NCBI GenBank assembly: GCA_002364555.1
Contig: DEYM01000159.1
Location: forward strand, 1 to 16,535
Direction of reading: 5' to 3'
Origin: Phycisphaerales bacterium UBA3158
GTDB taxonomy: Bacteria; Planctomycetota; Phycisphaerae; Phycisphaerales; SM1A02
Length of the DNA: 16,535 nucleotides
In this document: in pieces, positions 7,949 to 13,977 of the stretch
Layout: each line of letters opens with the position of its first letter
Position numbering within the stretch: the stretch's first letter is position 1
Notes under the pieces: model-generated
What the model was told of the DNA's origin: nothing
Databases searched by the model: none
Seen by the model: only the letters and a program-made list of their open reading frames with translations
Program-made: the position numbers and the translations under genes

Positions 7949-8371
7949 TCACGATCCGGCGATGTCTCGTTTCAGTCGATCCGGCAGACCCTGACCGAGC
8001 AACCTGTTGGCCATGTCGTTGTCGGGCCCGGGCTCCGGACCGTCGAAGAGCATGTACGCCATCGCAGCAAGGATGTCGCGATCCTTCGATTCGAGTTTCG
8101 AGATGCCCACGTCGTCGATCGACAGAGTCCACGTCCGCCCACCATTGGGACTGCTCACCGTGATCGGCAGATCCATCGTGAGCCCCTTGAGCCAGTCGAC
8201 GATGAGCTGGATCGATTCCCGATCGCCCTTGTTCATGTCGGCCATGAGCCGACTGGATTCGGCATCGAGATCCGAATCCGACGATACCCATGCTTCGGCT
8301 CTTTCACTGGCCGCCACCATGTCATCGAGGATTCTCAAGAGCGCTTTGTTACGTGTCAGGGAATCATCCAT
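7949..8371 (-). CDS. Small protein of unknown function (140 aa)
   Basis: I do not recognise this protein. It is mainly hydrophilic and acidic with no signal peptide or membrane segment. The N-terminal part (1-60) looks helical and Asp/Ser-rich. The middle (70-90) has a PITVSSPNGGRTWTLSIDD segment that could be a beta hairpin. The C-terminal part (95-140) has KDRDILAAMAYMLFDG followed by NDMANRLLGQGLPDRLKRDI. I chose the ATG at 8371 because GAGGAG lies nine bases upstream; the ATG at 8377 is too close to that site, and the longer open frame to 8464 overlaps the upstream gene by 80 bases. It starts 13 bases after the PmtA-like methyltransferase stop, so the two are probably co-transcribed. That it is a real gene is supported by the ribosome site, the spacing and ordinary protein-like composition. 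Confidence 0.7.
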   Translation of the reverse strand: MDDSLTRNKALLRILDDMVAASERAEAWVSSDSDLDAESSRLMADMNKGDRESIQLIVDWLKGLTMDLPITVSSPNGGRTWTLSIDDVGISKLESKDRDILAAMAYMLFDGPEPGPDNDMANRLLGQGLPDRLKRDIAGS

Positions 8372-8380
8372 CCTCATCAA

Positions 8381-8386
8381 CTCCTC
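8381..8386 (-). promoter_or_regulatory. Shine-Dalgarno site of the 140-aa unknown gene
   Basis: GAGGAG on the minus strand, nine bases before the ATG at 8371 and overlapping the stop codon of the preceding methyltransferase gene (8385-8387). It favours 8371 as the start and suggests re-initiation after the upstream gene. Confidence 0.6.
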
Positions 8387-9002
8387 ATTTTGATCCGACT
8401 GGCTTGCCGGGCAGCCTCTGGGCTGTTGCGTAGTCATCATAAAGGTTGCTGCAATGATAGACACCGCCTGGCGGCGGGTTCATCATCACCAGTTTGAATT
8501 CGACATCTCTGAAGGCGCGGTTGTACATCGGCTTGAACCACATGGGAATCTGCGTGATCTGCGTGAAGACACCGTTTGTCGTTGTTCGCTTCCAGGTGTC
8601 GAGGACCGTCTTGTTGATCGGATGTGGAAGGCTGGGAACCGGCAGGCAGCTCATGAACACATCCACCTTCTCGATGTCTCGCTCCGCGAGAAGATCGGGC
8701 AGGAATTCGACGCTTGCCCTGGCGATGTCCACCTTCGGGCATCTTCTTGAAGCCAGTTCATGCAGCTCTGGATCCATCTCGACCGAAAGGAAGGTGCTCT
8801 CCGGATGCATCCGGCGTTGAACGAGTTCGGTCAATGGACCCGTCCCCGCTCCCAGTTCGACTACGACTTGGGGAATCGTGCTGTCCAGATCACGGCACAT
8901 CGCCTTGCAGAGCCATCGACTTGATGGCGTCAGGCTGGCGATGTTCGTTCCATGTTTCATGAACTTTCGGATCCATACCGTTCGTTCCTTGATTCGACTC
9001 AC
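8385..9002 (-). CDS. PmtA-like phospholipid N-methyltransferase family protein
   Basis: Class I SAM methyltransferase of 205 residues, resembling the COG3963 (phospholipid N-methyltransferase, PmtA-like) and rRNA-adenine-dimethylase-like group. After an N-terminal segment FMKHGTNIASLTPSSRWL (14-31), which is typical of that group, it has motif I VVELGAGTGPLT (47-58), the acidic SVEMDPEL (73-80), and SCLPVPSLP (118-126), where the family normally has a Gly/Ser-Leu-Pro-Leu block. The frame starts with GTG at 9002, preceded at nine bases by GAGGGG; the internal ATG at 8960 has no such site. In family members the substrate is phosphatidylethanolamine, giving mono- to trimethyl forms. Here the lipid substrate is inferred only, and a small-molecule or protein substrate is possible. 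It is the first gene of a minus-strand group with the 140-residue unknown and the lipoprotein. Confidence 0.75.
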   Translation of the reverse strand: MSRIKERTVWIRKFMKHGTNIASLTPSSRWLCKAMCRDLDSTIPQVVVELGAGTGPLTELVQRRMHPESTFLSVEMDPELHELASRRCPKVDIARASVEFLPDLLAERDIEKVDVFMSCLPVPSLPHPINKTVLDTWKRTTTNGVFTQITQIPMWFKPMYNRAFRDVEFKLVMMNPPPGGVYHCSNLYDDYATAQRLPGKPVGSK

Positions 9003-9011
9003 GTTTAAACA

Positions 9012-9017
9012 CCCCTC
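9012..9017 (-). promoter_or_regulatory. Shine-Dalgarno site of the PmtA-like gene
   Basis: GAGGGG on the minus strand, nine bases before the GTG start at 9002. It supports the GTG start over the internal ATG at 8960. Confidence 0.6.
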
Positions 9018-9249
9018 ATCGGGTTTCTATATATGGATTCAAGGATGCGGGCGGAAAGCGTGGAACGACATTCACATCCGGTTCAAATACTTCAATAGGA
9101 ATAATAACCTCCTATCACTGCCTAAACGTGAATACGGCATCTTCCAAACACAATGTGGAACTAAAGCTGAACTGCGACGTATTCACTCAACGCAGCGGAT
9201 CGGTCCTTTCCCCTCGGGGCACGTTTGCTCCGGACCTTCCGCATTCATG
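9018..9249. other. Divergent intergenic region with small inverted repeats
   Basis: Separates the minus-strand PmtA-like gene from the plus-strand chitinase gene and should hold promoters for both. It is visibly richer in A and T than its flanks around 9080-9150. I see a 6-base inverted repeat ATAGGA-9 bases-TCCTAT (9095-9115) over an AATAATAA tract, a 5-base repeat TTCCA...TGGAA, and near the chitinase start a possible hairpin with GGTCC (9202-9206) pairing GGACC (9232-9236). CTATATAT near 9028-9035 could belong to a minus-strand -10. No hexamer pair is good enough to call a promoter. An open frame crossing this region on the plus strand has no protein-like features. Confidence 0.35.
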
Positions 9250-9254
9250 AGGAA
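9250..9254 (+). promoter_or_regulatory. Shine-Dalgarno site of the chitinase gene
   Basis: AGGAA six bases before the ATG at 9261 (nine before the adjacent ATG at 9264). It places the start right at the signal peptide rather than at 9225. Confidence 0.6.
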
Positions 9255-9260
9255 TTATTA

Positions 9261-11135
9261 ATGATGCATTCACTGTTGCGTCACGGAATCATCTGTGGCA
9301 TGACCTTGTCAGCCGGTGTACCGACACTGGCAGCGGTCGATTCCATCTCCATTACATCCACCAGTAGCTGGTCGAACGGCTTCAATGGTGAAATTCAATT
9401 CACGAACGACGGACCCGAGACCATCGAAGGATGGTCATTGCTCATCGAGAACGGGCCCCAGATAAACTCCGCCTGGAACTGCCTATGGACCCCTGATGGT
9501 CTCGTCGATCAGTTCGATGACGACGGTTGGAACGGTTCGGTAGGACCAGGCGGCATCGTCACCATTGGATTTGGTGCGGATGGCTCGCTTCAGGAAACCA
9601 TCTCATCGGCCACATTGAATGGTCAACCGGTCGAGGTCCTCTATGAAGGTCTGCTTCCCGATGATCCAGCGGATGAAGATGAGGAGGATCAGCAGGAGAA
9701 CGACGACGATCCCCAGGATGATGAGGATTCCAACGAGGATCAGGATGACGAACAGGATTCGGAAGACGGTTCCGGCACATGCATCGGTGATGTCGATGGC
9801 AACGGCGCCGTCGATGTGGACGACATGCTTGGTGTTCTCAACAGCTGGGGCCCCTGCGACAGCTGCGCTGCGGACTTCGATGCCAGCGGAACCGTCGACG
9901 TCAACGACATGCTCGCGATACTCGCGGCCTGGGGCACCTGCCCCGATGAGGGGCCCGAGGGTACCGACAAGAAGATCGTCGCCTACTACATCGAGTGGGG
10001 AGTCTACGGACGTGACTACCAGCCGGCGGACATGCCGCTCGATCAGATCACCCATGTGAACTACGCCTTCGCCAACATCAGCGACGACGGACTCATCGCC
10101 ATCGGCGATCCGTATGCGGCGATCGACAAGGCCTACCCGGGTGATACCTGGGATCAACCCTATCGCGGAACCTACAACCAGCTCAACAACGTCCTTCGTG
10201 CTCAGTATCCGCACATCAAGACGCTCATCTCCGTCGGCGGATGGACATGGTCGGGACGTTTCTCGGATGTCGCGTTGACAGCGGAATCCCGTGATCGTTT
10301 CTCTGAATCGTGCGTCGACTTCATCAGGGAGTACAACTTCGATGGTGTGGACATCGATTGGGAATATCCCGTCTGCTGTGGACTCTCCAGCAATACGTAC
10401 CGACCGGAGGATCGCCAGAACTACACGCTTCTCATGGAATCGCTCCGCAACCACCTCGATCAGGCCGCTGTTGAGGATGGCCGGGAGTATCTCCTGACGA
10501 TCGCGTCGGCTGGTGGCGTCGACAAGCTCGTCAACTACGAGCTTGCACAGATCGCCAGTCATCTGGACTGGGTCAACACGATGTCCTACGACTTCATGGG
10601 CGCCTGGGACCTGAGTCTCACCGGTCACCACAGCGCGCTCTATGCCAATCCGGTGAATCCCTCACCAAGCGACAAGGTTCGCGAGGACTACAACGCGGAT
10701 GGTTCGGTGCAGCCCTGGCTGGATGCGGGCGTTCCGCCCAGCAAGATCGTCATGGGTGTTCCGTTCTACGGAAGAGCCTGGGGTGGCGTCGATCCGACCG
10801 GCAATGGTCTCTACCAGTCCGCTTCGCTGGTTCCTCCTGGTACCTGGGACGACTGGTCGAGCGGTGCGACGGGCATCAACGACTACACCCAGATCAAGAC
10901 TCTGCTGGGAACCGGGCAATACACGCGCTACTGGGATGATGTCGCCAAGGTCCCATGGGCATGGAGCCCGACCGCTCACGGAGGGCACTTCATCTCCTAT
11001 GACGACCCGGAGTCGATGCAGCTCAAGATGGACTACATCAATGAAAAGGGTCTTGGTGGAGCCATGTTCTGGGAGGTCACCGGCGATCTTGAGAATGAAC
11101 TCCTCGGTGTGATTCATCAAGCCATCGGGGACTGA
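9261..11135 (+). CDS. Exported GH18 chitinase with CBM2 and dockerin-like repeats
   Basis: Secreted multidomain chitinase (624 residues) predicted to hydrolyse beta-1,4-GlcNAc links. In order: a Sec signal peptide (1-25, ending TLAA); a CBM2-type carbohydrate-binding domain (27-130) with WSNGFNGEIQFTNDG, GWSL, WNCLW and SVGPGGIVTIGFG; a very acidic Asp/Glu/Gln linker (133-171); two dockerin-like Ca-binding repeats (174-227: GDVDGNGAVDVDDML and ADFDASGTVDVNDML) ending WGPC and WGTC with flanking cysteines; then the GH18 barrel (237-620). The catalytic site is DGVDIDWE (361-368, acid Glu368). Also present are LISVGGW (322-328), MSYDFMGAW (441-449) and GGAMFWE (599-605). Both ATG codons at 9261 and 9264 fit the AGGAA ribosome site. 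The frame opens at 9225, but that extension would bury the signal peptide. A strong terminator follows, so it is probably transcribed alone. Substrate could also be a related GlcNAc polymer. Confidence 0.93.
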   Translation: MMHSLLRHGIICGMTLSAGVPTLAAVDSISITSTSSWSNGFNGEIQFTNDGPETIEGWSLLIENGPQINSAWNCLWTPDGLVDQFDDDGWNGSVGPGGIVTIGFGADGSLQETISSATLNGQPVEVLYEGLLPDDPADEDEEDQQENDDDPQDDEDSNEDQDDEQDSEDGSGTCIGDVDGNGAVDVDDMLGVLNSWGPCDSCAADFDASGTVDVNDMLAILAAWGTCPDEGPEGTDKKIVAYYIEWGVYGRDYQPADMPLDQITHVNYAFANISDDGLIAIGDPYAAIDKAYPGDTWDQPYRGTYNQLNNVLRAQYPHIKTLISVGGWTWSGRFSDVALTAESRDRFSESCVDFIREYNFDGVDIDWEYPVCCGLSSNTYRPEDRQNYTLLMESLRNHLDQAAVEDGREYLLTIASAGGVDKLVNYELAQIASHLDWVNTMSYDFMGAWDLSLTGHHSALYANPVNPSPSDKVREDYNADGSVQPWLDAGVPPSKIVMGVPFYGRAWGGVDPTGNGLYQSASLVPPGTWDDWSSGATGINDYTQIKTLLGTGQYTRYWDDVAKVPWAWSPTAHGGHFISYDDPESMQLKMDYINEKGLGGAMFWEVTGDLENELLGVIHQAIGD

Positions 11136-11163
11136 GACTGACGGACTTCACGAATCCGAATCA

Positions 11164-11217
11164 ATCCGTCGAATCGGGTGCCGCAGGATGCGGACTCGAT
11201 TCGGCGGATCTTTTTTT
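11164..11217 (+). terminator. Strong Rho-independent terminator after the chitinase gene
   Basis: A 16-base outer stem (11164-11179 with 11194-11209; two G-U pairs, no mismatch) is capped by a 5-pair inner stem CCGCA/TGCGG (11181-11185 with 11189-11193) and a GGA loop, with only G11180 unpaired. One C and then seven T residues (11211-11217) follow. It lies 28 bases after the chitinase stop. Confidence 0.92.
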
Positions 11218-11313
11218 GGACTGTGGTGATTCCATGAGAACCGATATCATTCAACAGAACCCTACCTGGCCGATTTGATTACGGCCTGCACTCATTCTGT
11301 CACAGCATTTGCC

Positions 11314-11317
11314 GGAG
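11314..11317 (+). promoter_or_regulatory. Shine-Dalgarno site deciding the GTG start of the double GT2 gene
   Basis: GGAG, six bases before the GTG at 11324. The TTG at 11309, five codons earlier in the same frame, has no ribosome site in front of it. Confidence 0.55.
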
Positions 11318-11323
11318 TTGGAC

Positions 11324-13060
11324 GTGAAGAAGATACCGATCACCGTGATCCTCCCTGTGAAGAATGATGCGAAGACTCTTCCACAGGCGCTCGAGAAGCT
11401 GGGGAGATTCGAGAAGGTGGTCGTCGTCGACTCCGACAGCAGGGATGGCACGGATGAGGTGGCTGCCAGATACGGTGCGGACTATGTGATTTTCAGATGG
11501 AACGGACAGCCGCCCAAGAAGCGGTCCTGGTATCTGGACAATCACGACATCGAGACGGACTGGGTCCTGTTCCTCGATGCCGACGAGATCGTCAGCGAAT
11601 CGTTCTGCGATGAGGTCGAGAAGTCCATAGCCAGTCACGATCATGTTGGATTCTGGATGACCTTCCAGAACTGGTTCATGGGCAAGTGGCTTCGCTACGG
11701 AGATCCATTCTCCAAACTGGCCCTGTTCAAGCATTCCTGTGGTCGATACGAACGGGTGGCGGACGATGGGTGGACCAACATCGATGTGGAAGTTCATGAA
11801 CATCCCGTCCTGAAAGGGACACTCGGGAAGATTCATTCGCCGGTCGCCCACGATGAGCGTCGTGGCATGGATTCCTACATAGGCAAGCACAACGAATATT
11901 CGACCTGGGAAGCCAATCGATACACGGCACTTGGTCCGAAGGGATCGAGCGACTGGAACCTGATGACGCCTCGGCAGCAGTTCAAGTACAAGCATGTGGA
12001 CAAGTTCTGGTTCGCCCCGACCTATTTCATGATCTCCTTCTTCGCCAAGCGGGGTTTTCTCGATGGTCGGGCCGGACTCGTATTCGCTTCCTTGAAACGC
12101 GAGTACTACAGCCATATCCGTCTCAAGATCCTCGAGATTCGCAAGGACAAGCAGGCGCCTTCCGTCGAGGCGTCCTCTTCCGAAAAGATGATCCGTGCCA
12201 CCGAGAAGGATATTCCGATCACGCTGATCATTCCCGTCAAGAACGAGGCCAAGAACCTTGCCAATTGCATGGATCGCGTGGGTCGTTTCCAGGATGTCGT
12301 GGTCGTCGATTCCGGTAGTACCGACGCGACGCTCGACATCGCCAGGGAATATGGCGCAACCTGCATTCACTTCGAATGGAACGGGCACTTCCCGAAGAAG
12401 CGCAACTGGTATCTGGACAATCATGAACTCAAGACCGAATGGGTGCTGTTCCTCGATGCCGATGAGTTGATCAACGACGCCTTCTGCGACGAGGTCAAGA
12501 AGGCCGTCACCACGGGCAATCATGTCGGCTACTGGCTGAACTTCCACAATTGGTTCCAGGGCAAGTTCCTGAGACACGGTGATCCGTTCTCCAAGCTGGC
12601 CTTGTTCCGACCCGATGCGGGCAGATACGAGCGTATCGACGATGAACAGTGGAGCGGACTGGACATGGAGATCCATGAGCATCCCGTCCTCGATGGATCG
12701 ATCGGGAAGATCGGCTCCCCCATCGACCACAACGACAGACGCGGCCTGGACTCCTACATCGGGAAGCACAATGAATATTCGACATGGGAAGCCCGTCGGC
12801 ATCTGGCCATGGAGATGGATGATGCCGAATCGTGGAACGCGTTGACTCGCCGTCAGAAATTCAAGTACCGCCATATCGAGAAGTGGTGGTTCAAGTGGGT
12901 GTACTTCGTCCTGTGCTACATCATCAAACTGGGTGTGCTTGACGGCAGATCAGGCTTCGTGTTCGCTTCCCTGAAACGTCATTACTACGGGCACATCAGA
13001 TTGAAGGTGAGGGAATTCAAGGAAGGTGTTCCTGGAACCCGGAACATACACGAGTCCTGA
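11324..13060 (+). CDS. Tandem-duplicated GT2 glycosyltransferase (two full catalytic units)
   Basis: Protein of 578 residues made of two complete, homologous GT2 (GT-A fold) units, residues 4-274 and 297-567, joined by a short Ser/Lys/Glu linker. Each unit has the family start (IPITVILPVKND / IPITLIIPVKNE), a nucleotide-binding aspartate (VVVVDSDSRDGT 32-43 / VVVVDSGSTDAT 325-336), PPKKRSWYLDNH / FPKKRNWYLDNH, the metal-binding DxD in FLDADE (Asp85, Asp87 / Asp378, Asp380), GDPFSKLALF, HEHPVL, and a shared GKHNEYSTWEA block (187-197 / 480-490). The second unit lines up with the first at a constant offset of 293 residues, with no net insertion. The fold resembles WaaE/LgtF-like enzymes that add sugars to lipopolysaccharide core. 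A hydrophobic stretch near 525-540 (and 232-243 in unit 1) may touch the membrane. It converges on arnD with 20 bases between stops. Sugar specificity is unknown; both sites look intact. Confidence 0.88.
   Translation: MKKIPITVILPVKNDAKTLPQALEKLGRFEKVVVVDSDSRDGTDEVAARYGADYVIFRWNGQPPKKRSWYLDNHDIETDWVLFLDADEIVSESFCDEVEKSIASHDHVGFWMTFQNWFMGKWLRYGDPFSKLALFKHSCGRYERVADDGWTNIDVEVHEHPVLKGTLGKIHSPVAHDERRGMDSYIGKHNEYSTWEANRYTALGPKGSSDWNLMTPRQQFKYKHVDKFWFAPTYFMISFFAKRGFLDGRAGLVFASLKREYYSHIRLKILEIRKDKQAPSVEASSSEKMIRATEKDIPITLIIPVKNEAKNLANCMDRVGRFQDVVVVDSGSTDATLDIAREYGATCIHFEWNGHFPKKRNWYLDNHELKTEWVLFLDADELINDAFCDEVKKAVTTGNHVGYWLNFHNWFQGKFLRHGDPFSKLALFRPDAGRYERIDDEQWSGLDMEIHEHPVLDGSIGKIGSPIDHNDRRGLDSYIGKHNEYSTWEARRHLAMEMDDAESWNALTRRQKFKYRHIEKWWFKWVYFVLCYIIKLGVLDGRSGFVFASLKRHYYGHIRLKVREFKEGVPGTRNIHES
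11333..13018 (+). repeat. Internal direct duplication, 879-base period, within the GT2 gene
   Basis: Copy 1 starts at 11333 and copy 2 at 12212. They encode about 265-270 aligned residues each with no net gap, and roughly 60 percent of residues look identical by eye. Short stretches are almost identical in DNA as well, for example the bases coding for TATCTGGACAATCA. The divergence shows an old, retained duplication rather than an assembly artefact. Confidence 0.85.
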
Positions 13061-13080
13061 TTCCAGTCGTCATGGATGCG

Positions 13081-13977
13081 TCAGGACGAGACGACGGCCA
13101 GCCAACCCTCACGACCCGGAATCGTCTCCGGCTTGATTGAATGCACCGGCATGGTCGACTCATCGGCCACCAGTTCGCCCAGGGGGACGATGTCCCGCCC
13201 ACTGGCGATCACGTCATCAAGAAACGCCTCGAACATGCGCGACTTCGACATTCCTTCGGCTTCCGCATGGATGGTCAGGACCTCGTCGGTACCTGTTCTC
13301 ATGGAGTCCATCAGAAACCGGTTGTAGTTCTCATCGGGTACTTCTCCAGCCACCTCATCCCATGTCGGCAGCGTGACGGGTATCTGGGGCTGTGACAGTT
13401 CAGTGCCCCCTACCGTTGGACGAAACGCTCCGCATCTGCCTCGACAGTCGCTGTTGTAGTGGAATGGAAAGTCCTGCTTCACCTGAAGAACCTCGTCGGT
13501 GCATCTCCATCCGGGTACCGCGGAACAATCGGGCGTGCGGCCGATGATCCGTGTCAAGCAGTCGAAGGCCTTCTTGATCTGCTGATTCAACCCGTGATGC
13601 CCGAGCTGTTCCACCTTCATCTGCCACAGATGGTGATCCCAGGCATGGACACCGATCTCGTGACCCCCATCGGATGCCAATCGAATGGTGGAGGACAGTC
13701 GTCGACCGATCCTCGGACCGGGCCAGATCGTTCCCCTGAAGAGAATGCTCCATCCATACAGGTTTCCAGCTCTGGTCCTCAGCATCTTCCTGAGAAAGGT
13801 CGGGCGAAGAAGTCGAAACAGATGCCGGCCCATGTTGTCCGGACCGACTGTGAAGAAGAAGGTCGCCTTGATGTCTCGAGCCGCCAGAATTCGACAGAGC
13901 TCGGGAACACCATCACGTGTTCCACGAAACGTATCGACATCGATTCGTAGACCCAGTCGATTGGACACGCAACTCAC
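13081..13977 (-). CDS. arnD: 4-deoxy-4-formamido-L-arabinose-phosphoundecaprenol deformylase
   Basis: Deacetylase-family (NodB/CE4) enzyme that removes the formyl group from undecaprenyl-phosphate-Ara4FN, giving undecaprenyl-phosphate-Ara4N at the inner membrane. The 298 residues match ArnD along the full length: GLRIDVDTFRGTRDGVP (9-25, metal Asp13/Asp15), KATFFFTVGPDNMGRHLFRL (37-56), EIGVHAWDHHLWQ (107-119, metal His111 and His115), PGWRCTDEVL (155-164), HYNSDCRG (173-180) and EVLTIHAEAEGM (232-243). The GTG start overlaps the arnA stop as GTGA, which fixes it in the arnC-arnA-arnD unit. The GWRC and DSD blocks are ArnD-type rather than chitooligosaccharide-deacetylase-type. No arnT, arnE or arnF follows: the next gene is the convergent GT2 gene. 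Confidence 0.93.
   Translation of the reverse strand: MSCVSNRLGLRIDVDTFRGTRDGVPELCRILAARDIKATFFFTVGPDNMGRHLFRLLRPTFLRKMLRTRAGNLYGWSILFRGTIWPGPRIGRRLSSTIRLASDGGHEIGVHAWDHHLWQMKVEQLGHHGLNQQIKKAFDCLTRIIGRTPDCSAVPGWRCTDEVLQVKQDFPFHYNSDCRGRCGAFRPTVGGTELSQPQIPVTLPTWDEVAGEVPDENYNRFLMDSMRTGTDEVLTIHAEAEGMSKSRMFEAFLDDVIASGRDIVPLGELVADESTMPVHSIKPETIPGREGWLAVVSS

Noticed and set aside
9076..9095. GGTTCAAATAC, similar to a tRNA T-loop
   Set aside because: The bases on either side do not pair into a T stem, and no anticodon or acceptor stem surrounds it.
8878..9261. 127-codon plus-strand frame crossing the divergent gap
   Set aside because: Its first part is antisense to the PmtA-like gene and the rest reads intergenic sequence with no protein-like pattern or ribosome site.
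9603..10631. 342-codon open frame on the minus strand
   Set aside because: Antisense to the chitinase. Its Ile/Val-rich tail is the reverse reading of the Asp/Glu linker, not a true membrane protein.
11300..12874. 524-codon open frame on the minus strand
   Set aside because: It lies wholly antisense to the double GT2 gene, whose motifs are clear, and its translation has no recognisable domain. The codon composition of the GT2 gene opens this frame.
13081..13977. Chitooligosaccharide deacetylase (because a chitinase is nearby)
   Set aside because: The full-length motif set, the GTGA coupling to arnA and the arnC-arnA-arnD order all point to ArnD. The chitinase is in a separate, terminated unit on the other strand.
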